A stretch of DNA of 64,000 nt from Phenylobacterium hankyongense (lineage in GTDB: Bacteria > Pseudomonadota > Alphaproteobacteria > Caulobacterales > Caulobacteraceae): assembly GCF_003254505.1 (NCBI RefSeq), contig NZ_QFYP01000001.1, positions 2,836,001-2,900,000 on the forward strand, given 5' to 3'. Under the pieces are notes generated by a model, which had not been told where the DNA came from, made no database searches, and saw only the letters and a program-made list of their open reading frames with translations. This document shows, in pieces, positions 35,068 to 43,230 of this stretch (its first letter is position 1; every line of letters begins with the position of its first letter). The translations under genes and the position numbers were made by a program.

Positions 35068-35670
35068 GTGCCGGAAAATGGGCCTTCCGACGTCGGCCGC
35101 GCGCAGCTCGCCGCGATCAGCGCCAGGTTTGCCGTCCCAGGTCCTCCCCTCGCATGGACGGCGACCGGGTCGGCTCCGCTATCGTGGCGCAGCCAGAGAT
35201 GGGCAAGGTGTGACTTGGTCTCGATGGTCCTCGGTCTCGTGGCGGAGAGGTATCCCTGCATCGCCAAGGACCTGTTGAAGCCGTTGCTCGAACTGCTGAC
35301 GGTGTCGCGCCAGGTCTGCGGCGGCGATATCGACAAGTTCCTCATTCTCCTCGTCGTGGGGGTCCGGACTGCGGAGCACCCGGTCTTCGCCAGCCTTTCA
35401 GCAAGCCAACTCGCTCGCGGCGACATACCCGTGCTTCCGAGCCTCGGGACAAACGCCCGCTCGATCGCCGACTCGATGGGCATTCCAAAGGAGACCATTC
35501 GGCGGAAGGTCGGCGAGCTGATCGAAGCCGGGTGGCTGGTTCGACGTGACAACGATCTGCTTCTGACCGGCCATGCGTTTGAGCAGCTCTCGCCCGTACG
35601 GGAGGCCGTCGAGATGCTGGCGGCCAGCAATTGGGGGACGGTGTCGGCCTTGTTGGCGGACGTCGGGTAG
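35068..35670 (+). CDS. Winged helix-turn-helix protein, single-unit member of a local family
   Basis: Putative DNA-binding protein. A helical N-terminal part (LLKPLLELLTVS, DKFLILLVVGVRTAEH) is followed by a winged HTH: ARSIADSMGIPKETIRRKVGELIEAGWLVRRDNDLLLT. This unit resembles each half of the 310-aa protein at 36558, so this looks like the one-unit form. The frame opens at GTG 35068 with GGAGG just before it (200 aa); an ATG at 35224 would leave the conserved unit nearly intact (148 aa). It lies just upstream of an XRE regulator on the same strand. No named family was recognised; regulation of nearby genes is inference. Confidence 0.65.
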   Translation: MPENGPSDVGRAQLAAISARFAVPGPPLAWTATGSAPLSWRSQRWARCDLVSMVLGLVAERYPCIAKDLLKPLLELLTVSRQVCGGDIDKFLILLVVGVRTAEHPVFASLSASQLARGDIPVLPSLGTNARSIADSMGIPKETIRRKVGELIEAGWLVRRDNDLLLTGHAFEQLSPVREAVEMLAASNWGTVSALLADVG

Positions 35671-35907
35671 CGGGTGGAACCGCACCAATTTCGCGTTCCT
35701 GTCCGACGCGGCGAACGAAGATCTGAACCTGGCCGCGCGCCGCCTCGGCCGCGCATAGAGCGGGCGTCGATGGCCCGCGCGCGTTGCGACAAGCCATTGA
35801 CTTGGCGGGGCCATCGGACACGTTTCAACATGTGAACCATGTTTTTCGATCGCGATTCGCCGACCGGCGGTCGCGTCCGAGGCCGGGAAGCCTGTGGGGG
35901 GCCAACG

Positions 35908-36393
35908 ATGGACGACGTGTCGGGGAGGGGTGGTGGCGACGCGGCGGCGAGTGACCTAGACGGGGCCGCGGCCGGTCGCGGCGCCCATCCCGCCGACCGC
36001 CACGTCGGGCTGCGCATCCGCATGCGGCGCACCGAATTGCGCCTCAGCCAGGAGAAGCTGGCCCAGGCCCTGGGTCTCACCTTCCAGCAGGTGCAGAAGT
36101 ATGAGCGGGCGGCCAACCGGGTCAGCGCCTCCAAGCTTTGGGAGGTCGCACGGGTCCTGAAGACCAACGTCGCCTACTTCTACGAGGGCCTGGCTGCGGC
36201 CGCCGCCACCGCGGGGCGGCCGGAGGACGAGCCGCCATCGGCGGCCGAGACGACGCAGGACGATGCGCCGGCGCCCTTCCTGAGCACCAGCGAGGGCGCC
36301 GAGCTGGCCACGACCTTCCCAAGGATCGCACGCGCCCATGTGCGTCGGCAGATCCTGGAACTGGTCCACTCCCTGGCTGAAGACCGTTCCTGA
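35908..36393 (+). CDS. XRE-family transcriptional regulator
   Basis: Helix-turn-helix protein of about 161 aa. The XRE domain covers VGLRIRMRRTELRLSQEKLA, QALGLTFQQVQKYERAANRVSASKLWEVARVLKTNVAYFYEG, with the Q-Q-V-QKYE recognition helix typical of small alphaproteobacterial regulators. A proline/alanine-rich linker leads to a short C-terminal helix (RIARAHVRRQILELVHSLAE) that could mediate dimerisation. The ATG at 35908 follows a run of six G; the longer frame from 35839 adds 23 residues. It sits between two related winged-helix proteins, suggesting a regulatory trio. Confidence 0.85.
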   Translation: MDDVSGRGGGDAAASDLDGAAAGRGAHPADRHVGLRIRMRRTELRLSQEKLAQALGLTFQQVQKYERAANRVSASKLWEVARVLKTNVAYFYEGLAAAAATAGRPEDEPPSAAETTQDDAPAPFLSTSEGAELATTFPRIARAHVRRQILELVHSLAEDRS

Positions 36394-36557
36394 GCGAGCG
36401 GATCGCCCCCATCGCCGGACGCGACTGAATCCGGCTTCGCAGTCGGCGTGCTGGCGCCAGCGCATTTTCCGATCTCGGGAATCTCCGCAGTCTGTGGTTC
36501 GGATAACGTGTTTTCGGTTTTCGGGGAGGTGAGCAGCTGGTCGGCTCGATCGCAGGA

Positions 36558-37490
36558 ATGCGGGTCGCTGGGCGCTTGGCGAACGCCTTCGTCCTCGATC
36601 TCGTCAAGCTCGGCGGCCACCGGCGCGACGTGGTGGATGCGCTGGTGCGGGCGGCGGTGCTCCAGGCAAACCTGGCGCACCTGATCCGCGACAGCGAGCT
36701 GCAGCGGCGATATGCGGGGCTCGAGCAGGATCCGCCGGACGAGCTGCGCCGACCGGCGAGCATCAATGCGATCGCCACCTCCCTGCGCCTGCCGTTCGAG
36801 ACCGTACGCCGGCGGGTGGGCGGTCTCACGGAGGCCGGGATTTGTGCGCTCACGCCGAAGGGCGTGATCGTCCCCCAGGGGGCGACCAGTTCACCGGAAT
36901 ATCGCGTCGCGCTTCAATTCCAATACGAGAAGCTTCGGGCGCTCTATGAGCGGCTCCGCGCCATCGACGTCGTCCAACCGCCCGAGGCTCTCGCGCCCTG
37001 GACGGGCGAGCCGCCGGTGCGCCTCGTCGGGCGCCTGGTGGTGGACTTTGTGCTGCGGTTCACCGAGCCGGTCCTCGAGCAGGTTCCCGATCCCGTCACC
37101 ACCCTCACGCTTCTGGAGATCATTCTCGCCAATACCGAGGCCCTCCCGGATGACGATGGCGGTGAGGAGGGGACGGGCGTCGCGGCCTTCGTCCCGGATT
37201 CCCGACGCGCCCCGGTGTCGGTGGGCGCGCTTCGGGCGCGTCTCGCCGTGCCGAACGAGACGCTCCGACGGCATGTGAAGCGGTTGTGCGATTCCGGGCT
37301 CTGTCGGCCGGTGAGGGGCGGGTACATCGTGTCGGCGGAGGCGCTCTCGCGCCCCGAGCTGCTGGCCTTCATGCTGCGCAATCACGCCAATCTCACCCGC
37401 ATGTTCGCGGGATTGGGACAGGCAGGGGTGCTCGCGCTCTGGGACCAGGCCCGCCCTGGGAACGGCGTGGGAGAGGTCGCCCACGGCTGA
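36558..37490 (+). CDS. Double winged-helix protein, apparent internal duplication
   Basis: Putative regulator of 310 aa built from two similar units. Each has a helical lead (LVKLGGHRRDVVDALVRA, then VVDFVLRFTEPVLEQV) followed by a winged HTH: INAIATSLRLPFETVRRRVGGL in unit one and VGALRARLAVPNETLRRHVKRL in unit two, each ending in a wing (AGICALTPKGVIV and SGLCRPVRGGYIV). The protein at 35068 matches one unit, with IADSMGIPKETIRRKVGEL at the equivalent place. There are no membrane segments or catalytic motifs. Two tandem wHTHs would let one chain bind a long or palindromic operator. I do not recognise a named family. Confidence 0.7.
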   Translation: MRVAGRLANAFVLDLVKLGGHRRDVVDALVRAAVLQANLAHLIRDSELQRRYAGLEQDPPDELRRPASINAIATSLRLPFETVRRRVGGLTEAGICALTPKGVIVPQGATSSPEYRVALQFQYEKLRALYERLRAIDVVQPPEALAPWTGEPPVRLVGRLVVDFVLRFTEPVLEQVPDPVTTLTLLEIILANTEALPDDDGGEEGTGVAAFVPDSRRAPVSVGALRARLAVPNETLRRHVKRLCDSGLCRPVRGGYIVSAEALSRPELLAFMLRNHANLTRMFAGLGQAGVLALWDQARPGNGVGEVAHG

Positions 37491-37551
37491 ACGTGGGCGT
37501 CAGGCGCCGCAGAACCCCTGGAGGGGGACGCGACACTCCGACTCCGCAGGC

Positions 37552-38430
37552 TTAGGCCTCCGCCTCGCCGACCACCTTGCGATAGAGGTGCCAGGTGGCG
37601 TGCCCGAGCACGGGCATCACGAAGATCAGGCCGACCAGGGCGGGCGCCGATCCCACGACCAGCGCGCCGGCGACGATCGCGCCCCACAGCGCCATGGGCA
37701 CGGGGTTGGCCGCCACCGCGCGCAGCGACGTGGTGATCGCAGAGCCGATGCCGACGTCGCGATCGAGCAGGAGCGGGAACGACACCACGCTGATCGCCAG
37801 CGCCACGGCCGCGAACAGGAAGCCGACGGCGAACCCGGTGACGATCATCGTCCAGCCCGCGGGCGTCTGGAACACGTCGTGGACGAAGCCGGCGACGGAG
37901 GCCGGCGGCGCCGGGCCCAGGGTGGCGGCATAGATGCCCCAGGCGGCGGCCATCCAGAGGAGGAAGAGCGTGAGCAGGACCGCCCCCAGGCCGAGGATCG
38001 AACTGAAGGCCGGCGATCGAAACACGTCCAGGGCGTCGACCCAATGCACCGGCAGGCCCGCCTCACGGCGCCGGCTGATCTCGTACAGGCCGACGGCGGC
38101 GAGCGGACCTAGCAACGCGAAGCCCGACACCAGCGGAAACATCAGGGGCAGCATGTCGTAGCTGAAGGCCAGCCGCGCCAGGACCAGGCCGGCGACCGGA
38201 TAGATCAGCCCGATGAACAGCACGTCGGCCCTGACGGCGGCGAAATCACCGACCCCCTTGCGCAGGGCGTCCCAGAGGTCGCTGACCGCAATGCGCCGGA
38301 CCACGGGGACCGTCCGGGCGACATGGAGGCGCGGCTTCGCCGTGAGCGCGCGGCCCGCGTCCGAGACAGCCCCGCTGAGCTGTTCGATCGCGACCTCGAA
38401 GGGATTTCGGATGTGATGTTCGGCCGACAT
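37552..38430 (-). CDS. DUF2189 integral membrane protein
   Basis: Inner-membrane protein of 292 aa. After a basic cytoplasmic N-terminus it has VRRIAVSDLWDALRKGVGDF, the conserved DUF2189 lead-in. Six hydrophobic segments follow (for example VLFIGLIYPVAGLVLARLAF, FALLGPLAAVGLYEISRR, LLTLFLLWMAAAWGIYA), and the protein ends VMPVLGHATWHLYRKVV. Function of the family is unknown. The ATG at 38430 has GGAG eight bases upstream; the frame is open to 38556 but the extra residues are not conserved in character. It is convergent with the double winged-helix gene and divergent from the small exported protein at 38710. Confidence 0.85.
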   Translation of the reverse strand: MSAEHHIRNPFEVAIEQLSGAVSDAGRALTAKPRLHVARTVPVVRRIAVSDLWDALRKGVGDFAAVRADVLFIGLIYPVAGLVLARLAFSYDMLPLMFPLVSGFALLGPLAAVGLYEISRRREAGLPVHWVDALDVFRSPAFSSILGLGAVLLTLFLLWMAAAWGIYAATLGPAPPASVAGFVHDVFQTPAGWTMIVTGFAVGFLFAAVALAISVVSFPLLLDRDVGIGSAITTSLRAVAANPVPMALWGAIVAGALVVGSAPALVGLIFVMPVLGHATWHLYRKVVGEAEA

Positions 38431-38709
38431 GCTCAATCTCCCGGACTTGAGGGTCTGGGGGCAGGGCCTGTCGAGCAGCACCGGCCGAACGGGCTCGTGG
38501 CTGAACGCAGACCACAACCCAATAACAATCCCCGACGCTAACACGGCGTTCGCCATGTGTCGTCGGCGCTCATGTGCGCGCGCCGGAGCGACCAGCCCTT
38601 CTCGCCAACCTGAACGAAGGCTGACCGGCCGGTTCCAATCGCCGTTAGGTGGGCTCCGGCAATGTTATTTCACGGCCGAAACATGCCGAGCACAAGGTGA
38701 GGACGAAGG

Positions 38710-39123
38710 ATGTTCAAGAACGCAGCATTGGCGGCGTTCGCCGCCGCCGTGTTGGCGGCGCCCGCAGCGGCCGCGGCGCAGCCCTACTACAGCCACCCTT
38801 ATGGGCGGCTCGACCGTGCACAGTATGACGCTCCACCCCGCGGGGACTGGTACCAGGGCGGCCGCTCTCGCTTCAGGGGCTACCCGGAATTCAGGGGGGT
38901 TGAGGCCCACATCCGCGAGGAGATTGTCGACGGCGTTCGAGACGACCTTATCGACCGCGACGACGCGCGCGATCTCATGGAACAACTGCACGACATTCAG
39001 TTGCAGGAAGCCCGTGAGTTCCGGGTCCATGGATGGAACCTGCCTGAGGATGACCGCAATCGCATCCGCGCGCAGCTGGACCAGCTCGACCAGCTGGTGG
39101 ATCAGATCGGCAGTGAAACCTAG
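38710..39123 (+). CDS. Small exported protein of unknown function
   Basis: Protein of 137 aa with a clear signal peptide (AALAAFAAAVLAAPAAAAAQ). The mature part begins with a Tyr/Pro/Arg-rich segment (PYYSHPYGRL, DAPPRGDWYQGGRSR) and then an acidic helical part (EAHIREEIVDGVRDDLIDRDD, LMEQLHDIQLQEA), probably periplasmic. It is reminiscent of small stress-induced periplasmic proteins with paired helices, but no named family is certain. An AAGGTGAGGACGAAGG region precedes the ATG. A similar exported small protein lies 210 bases downstream, so the two may respond to the same stress. Confidence 0.7.
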   Translation: MFKNAALAAFAAAVLAAPAAAAAQPYYSHPYGRLDRAQYDAPPRGDWYQGGRSRFRGYPEFRGVEAHIREEIVDGVRDDLIDRDDARDLMEQLHDIQLQEAREFRVHGWNLPEDDRNRIRAQLDQLDQLVDQIGSET

Positions 39124-39274
39124 CCGTCATGCAGATGACTCGCGAACGCCTGCGGCCAAGCCGCCCGCAAGGACAGGGCGGAAAGCCAGATGCCCGGACC
39201 GGTGGGCGACTGAACAGTCAACCGATGTGGCCTCTCCTTGGGAACCCTTCCAGCCGCGCTTCAGCGGCTGCATT

Positions 39275-39300
39275 GGAACCTCGTTTGCGGTTCACGGGTT
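39275..39300 (+). promoter_or_regulatory. Possible EcfG-type (general stress) promoter
   Basis: GGAAC, 17 bases, then GGTT lies 33 bases before the ATG of the next small exported protein. Alphaproteobacterial EcfG promoters have GGAAC-N16/17-CGTT, so the -35 is exact and the -10 has one mismatch. Candidate only. Confidence 0.3.
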
Positions 39301-39332
39301 TGGTCTCGCCTTGAGTGCAAGGAGCACATGAC

Positions 39333-39761
39333 ATGAAGAAAGCACTGGTACTGAGCGCGGCCCTCGTCACCCTGGCGGCGGGTGCGCCAGCATTCGCACA
39401 GCAAGTCCAGGAACAGACCACCGTCGTGACCAAGAAGCCCAGCGGCGGCGCGGCCGCCGGTGCGGCGACCGGCGCGGTCGCTGGCGCTGCGGTCGCGGGT
39501 CCAGTCGGGGCCGCCGTGGGCGCGGTCACCGGCGCTGTGGTCGGCCACACCGTCGCTCCGCCGACCGAAGTGCGCACCTACGTCACGACCCAGGACGTGC
39601 CTGCGGTGACCTACGGCCGTCCGATCGTGGTCGGTAAGGTCGTCGATGGCGACATCACCTGGCTCGAGGTGCCCTCCTATCCCAAGTACCGTTGGGCCTA
39701 TGTCGATGGTCATCGGGTCGTCGTCGACGCGACCACGCGTGACGTTGTCGCGGTCTACTAA
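39333..39761 (+). CDS. Exported DUF1236-like protein with glycine-zipper segment
   Basis: Protein of 142 aa. The signal peptide ends at PAFAQ. Next is a Gly/Ala-rich stretch with a four-residue periodicity (GGAAAGAATGAVAGAAVAG, then GAAVGAVTGAVVG), a glycine-zipper type membrane-active segment. The C-terminal domain YVTTQDVPAVTYGRPIVVGKVV..VPSYPKYRWAYVDGHRVVVD resembles DUF1236 proteins. AAGGAG lies eight bases before the ATG at 39333, which decides the start. A hairpin (AGCCGC / GCGGCT, 39251-39270) lies just upstream of the possible EcfG promoter. Envelope localisation is likely; function unknown. Confidence 0.8.
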   Translation: MKKALVLSAALVTLAAGAPAFAQQVQEQTTVVTKKPSGGAAAGAATGAVAGAAVAGPVGAAVGAVTGAVVGHTVAPPTEVRTYVTTQDVPAVTYGRPIVVGKVVDGDITWLEVPSYPKYRWAYVDGHRVVVDATTRDVVAVY

Positions 39762-39777
39762 GCGACACTGGATTCCC

Positions 39778-39815
39778 CGGGGGCGATCGGGCCGCAACGG
39801 GCTCAATCGCCCCCG
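39778..39815. terminator. Bidirectional terminator between convergent genes
   Basis: Ten-base perfect inverted repeat CGGGGGCGAT / ATCGCCCCCG with an 18-base loop, 17 bases after one stop codon and 49 bases beyond the stop of the convergent peptidase gene. No T-run. Confidence 0.5.
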
Positions 39816-39863
39816 AGAGGACTGCGCAGGATTGCGGCGCGCTGAGGCCGCGAAAGCCGACCG

Positions 39864-42035
39864 CTACTTATCGCCGCCCGCCAGGCCGCGGTGTTGCAGC
39901 ATCGGGCCGATATCCGGGTCCTTGCCATAGAAGGCGCGGAACATCGGGCCGTAGTCCAGCGTATGACCCTTAGACAGCACCAGGTCGCGGAACCGCTGGC
40001 CGTTGGCGCGGGTGAGGCCGCCGTTGTCCTTGAACCAGCTGAAGCTGTCGTCGGCCAGCATCTGGGTCCACAGGTAGGCGTAGTAGCCGGCGGCGTAGCC
40101 GTTGCTCCAGATGTGCAGGAAGTAGCTCGACCGGTACCTGGGCGGCACGTCGGGGAAATCCGCGCCGCCGGCCTTCAGGGCCTGCACCTCGAAGGCGTCC
40201 ACGTCCGCCTTGGGGGCGTCGGCGCCCAGCGCATGCCATTGCATGTCGAGCTCGGCCGCCGCGATCAGCTCGCCCATGCCGTAGCCCTGGTTGAAGCTGG
40301 AGGCCTTCTTGATCTTGTCGACGAGCGGCTGGGGGATCGGCTGGCCGGTCTTGTAGTGCACCGCGTAGTGGGGCAGCACCTTCGGGTCGAGCGCCCAGTT
40401 CTCGTTGAATTGCGAGGGGAACTCCACGAAGTCGCGGGCGACGTTGGTCCCCGACAGGGTCGGATATTCCTGGGCCGCGAACAGGCCGTGCAGGCCGTGC
40501 CCGAATTCGTGGAACATGGTGGTGACGTCGTCGAAGCTGATCAGCGCAGGCTGGCCGGGCGCGGGCTTGGTGAGGTTGGCGACGTTGTAGATCACCGGCT
40601 TCGTGCCCAGCAGCTTCGACTGGCCGACGAAGTTGCTCATCCAGGCGCCGCCCGCCTTGTTGTCGCGCTTGAAGTAGTCGAAGTAGGCCAGCCCGAGGAC
40701 TGAGCCGTCCTTGTCGTGCACCTCGAACACCCGCACGTCGGGGTGGTAGACGGGGAGGTCCTTCCGCTCCTTGAAGGTGATCCCGTAGAGCTGGTTGGCG
40801 GCGTAGAACACCCCGTCGCGCAGCACCCGGTCCAGCTCGAAGTACGGCTTGATCTCCTCCTCGTTGAGGTCGTAGCGCGCCTTGCGCACCCGCTCGGAAT
40901 AGCGGTTCCAGTCCCAGGGCTTGACCTGGAAGTGCTCGCCGCCCTGGTCGATGACCTTCTGGATGTCCGCCGCCTCGGCTGTGGACCGGGCGCGGGCGGC
41001 CGGCGACAGCTGGTGCATGAAGTCCTCCGCCGCCTGCGGGGTCTTGGCCATCTGGTCTTCCAGCACGTAAGCCGCGAAGTTCGGGAAGCCGAGCAGCTTG
41101 GCCTTTTCGGCGCGCAGCCGGGCGATGGTGGCGAGGGTCTCGCGGGTGTCGTTGGCGTCGCCGCGCTCGGTGCGGGTCCAGGCGCTGTTGTACAGCTGCT
41201 CGCGAACCCCGCGGTCGGCGAGGTCCTGCAGCAGCGGCTGCTGGGTGGTGTTCTGCAGCACGATGACCCACTTGCCCTTCAGGCCGCGCGCTTCGGCCGC
41301 CGCGGCGGCCGCGGCGATCTGCGCGTCGCTGAGGCCCTGCAGCTTGGCCTTGTTGTCGATCACCACGGCCCCGGCCTTGGCGCCGGCCAGCAGCTTCTGC
41401 TGGAAGGCGGTCTCCAGGCTGGAGATCTGTGCGTTCAGCGCCTTCAGCCGGGTCTTGTCGGCTTCAGCCAGGTTGGCGCCGGCGTGGACGAACTGCCGGT
41501 AGGTGACCTCCAGCAGCTGCTGCGCCTCCGGATCGAGCTTCAACCCGGCGCGACGGTCGTAGAGCGACCTCACGCGCTGGAAGAGCTTGGGGTTCAGGTA
41601 GATCGCGTCGCGGTGCGCCGTCAGCCGCGGCGACTCCTCGGTCTCGATCTTCTGCAGGGTGTCGTTGGTGTTGGCCCCGGTCAGCGCCGAGAAGGCGCTG
41701 TTGGCGCGGTCCAGCATCTGTCCCGAGCGCTCCATCGCCACGATGGTGTTCTCGAAGGTCGGCGGTGCGGGATTGTCGGCGATCGCGGCGATCTCCGCCT
41801 TCTGGCGGGCCATCCCGGCCTCCAGGCCAGGCTGGAAGTCGCTGTCCTTAATCTTGTCCCACTGGGGGGCATGCAGGAAGAGCGGGCTCGGCTCGGCGAA
41901 CACCGAGCCGGGAGCGGCCGCGGCGGCCGCCGCGGGGCGGCTCTTGGCGGGCGCGCGCGGCGCCGCCTCGGCCGTCGCGCCGACGGTCAGGGCGGTGGTC
42001 GCCACGCTCAGCAAAAGCAGTTGAAGTCGATGCAT
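39864..42035 (-). CDS. dcp: M3-family peptidyl-dipeptidase (Dcp type), exported
   Basis: Zinc metallopeptidase of 723 aa, thimet-oligopeptidase/M3 family, that removes dipeptides from the C-terminus of short peptides. The catalytic motif HEFGHGLHG (HExxH) is preceded by LISFDDVTTMF, and the downstream Glu of the M3 active site falls in FVEFPSQFNENWA. Large helical N-terminal and C-terminal halves match the family length (about 680-720). Unlike cytoplasmic E. coli Dcp it starts with a signal peptide (LLLLSVATTALTVGATAEAA), so it acts in the periplasm. The ATG at 42035 is the natural start. It is convergent with the DUF1236-like gene. Confidence 0.95.
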   Translation of the reverse strand: MHRLQLLLLSVATTALTVGATAEAAPRAPAKSRPAAAAAAAPGSVFAEPSPLFLHAPQWDKIKDSDFQPGLEAGMARQKAEIAAIADNPAPPTFENTIVAMERSGQMLDRANSAFSALTGANTNDTLQKIETEESPRLTAHRDAIYLNPKLFQRVRSLYDRRAGLKLDPEAQQLLEVTYRQFVHAGANLAEADKTRLKALNAQISSLETAFQQKLLAGAKAGAVVIDNKAKLQGLSDAQIAAAAAAAEARGLKGKWVIVLQNTTQQPLLQDLADRGVREQLYNSAWTRTERGDANDTRETLATIARLRAEKAKLLGFPNFAAYVLEDQMAKTPQAAEDFMHQLSPAARARSTAEAADIQKVIDQGGEHFQVKPWDWNRYSERVRKARYDLNEEEIKPYFELDRVLRDGVFYAANQLYGITFKERKDLPVYHPDVRVFEVHDKDGSVLGLAYFDYFKRDNKAGGAWMSNFVGQSKLLGTKPVIYNVANLTKPAPGQPALISFDDVTTMFHEFGHGLHGLFAAQEYPTLSGTNVARDFVEFPSQFNENWALDPKVLPHYAVHYKTGQPIPQPLVDKIKKASSFNQGYGMGELIAAAELDMQWHALGADAPKADVDAFEVQALKAGGADFPDVPPRYRSSYFLHIWSNGYAAGYYAYLWTQMLADDSFSWFKDNGGLTRANGQRFRDLVLSKGHTLDYGPMFRAFYGKDPDIGPMLQHRGLAGGDK

Positions 42036-42126
42036 AAAGTGGGCCTCGGATGCAGGGCAAGGTATGCCGTTTGGCTATGGCTACAGCATGCCTGCCCGAG
42101 CCCAAAGAGCTGAGGCGTGGCGACCG

Positions 42127-42152
42127 GCGCTAGACGTGTACTCATAATGCTC
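42127..42152. repeat. Imperfect inverted repeat, left arm
   Basis: Pairs with 44575-44600 in opposite orientation: the shared core is ATGAGTACACG with extended matches on both sides, about 24 of 27 positions by hand alignment. The two arms bracket 2.4 kb containing a lipoprotein gene and two hypothetical stretches. Confidence 0.55.
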
Positions 42153-42281
42153 AGGGCTCCCGGCAAGGCGCCAAGTGTGGGACCTGGCTGCGCCGACCCG
42201 CCGACAAGCGGACTTGCTGAATGTCTGAGAGGGGTGGAAGGCGGACGTTGACGCTCGTGGCAGGCATTCTATCGTCGCGGC

Positions 42282-42824
42282 ATGCGGTGGGCGGCGCTTG
42301 CGCTTATATTCCTATGCTCAGCATGTGTAGCGCCTCAGCCTGAGAGCGCTCGCACCGTCGCTGCTTTCGAAGTGCCGCTGCCCACATCCGAGGAACGTGC
42401 TGAGTTCTTGACGCTGCTTCAAAGGGCGGCGGAAACCGAAGGGCTCCACGTCGATGCATCCACCGCGGAAGAGTTAGATCAACTGTCAAAGGTATCGCCG
42501 ATGACCATTCATGCGGCTGTCTGGCGTGGCGCTGACGACGAAGAGGCTCTGGCATCTGTAATGGATGTGCCGGGAAACCTCGGTCGCGCGTGGATTACGT
42601 TCTCGAAGGGTGAAGACCCTGATCTCGCGACGAGGTTTCGCGAGCGCGTCATGAGGAAAATCCTTGAACGTTGGCCGAGAACTCAGAGCCTGCCCATTAT
42701 GCCAACAGGAGCGATCCCACTGCCACGGGACCTTCGTCAGACGCCAAATGGGTATCGTGTAGAACCGACCGCGGCCTCTCGATACGAATTGCTTCCCTCG
42801 TCGCCCCTCATAGCGCCGAAATGA
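42282..42824 (+). CDS. Putative lipoprotein of unknown function
   Basis: Protein of 180 aa with a lipoprotein signal: ALALIFLCSAC gives a lipobox with Cys15 as the lipidated residue. The mature protein has a helical part (SEERAEFLTLLQRAAETEG), a beta-rich middle (MTIHAAVWRGADD, GRAWITFSKGED) and the helix LATRFRERVMRKILERW, and ends with a proline-rich tail. No family recognised. Base composition is lower in G+C than in most neighbouring genes. It stands alone inside the segment bracketed by the inverted repeat at 42127 and 44575. Confidence 0.7.
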   Translation: MRWAALALIFLCSACVAPQPESARTVAAFEVPLPTSEERAEFLTLLQRAAETEGLHVDASTAEELDQLSKVSPMTIHAAVWRGADDEEALASVMDVPGNLGRAWITFSKGEDPDLATRFRERVMRKILERWPRTQSLPIMPTGAIPLPRDLRQTPNGYRVEPTAASRYELLPSSPLIAPK

Positions 42825-43230
42825 CCGGAAAGGGCGGACACGCAATGTCTGCAACGGGCGCGAAAGGCGCTCTTAGCCCGCGACCGCAGAGCAGACATTG
42901 GGCCAGTCTGCCAAGCAGCGGACCTTCCGAAGGTCGGCGCGGGGTGGCTCTAGGACAGTGGGGCGATGTTAAAGTGCAGCTATGCGCGCCCTGATCATCG
43001 CGGCCGTGTGCTCGGTCGCGGCCGGATGCCCGCGGGTTCGGCGACTCATCCCGTTGTAGGCCACTTCTGTTCGCCTTGACGCAATTAGCTCGTTAGTTTT
43101 CATCGCACTGACGCTCGCGGAAGCCGCAATCGGACCGCTTCACCGCGCGGGTGAGCACCCTCTGGAAGCTGAGCTTCGCCGCGCGTCACGAGGGCGCAAC
43201 TCCCCCCGACCTGTTTGCGGGTCAGGCTAA
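42825..43230. other. Gene-free stretch with dispersed intergenic repeat and a vestigial lipoprotein start
   Basis: About 400 bases with no full gene. It contains AATGTCTGCAACGGG at 42844 and a nearby inverted remnant (AGACATTGGGCCAG around 42892-42905). A very similar sequence (GTCGGCAACGGGTCGAAAG) recurs at 44494-44512, so this looks like an eroded dispersed repeat. The short frame at 42982 lies within it. Confidence 0.45.
42982..43059 (+). pseudogene. Possible remnant of a lipoprotein gene
   Basis: A 25-codon frame MRALIIAAVCSVAAGC.. has a perfect lipoprotein signal with lipobox but stops nine codons after the lipidated Cys. It may be a truncated gene; chance cannot be excluded at this length. 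Confidence 0.25.

Noticed and set aside
35573-35758. Frame continuing beyond the single-unit winged-helix gene as a frameshifted C-terminus
   Set aside because: The extra residues do not resemble the C-terminus of the related 36558 protein, so a frameshift is not supported.
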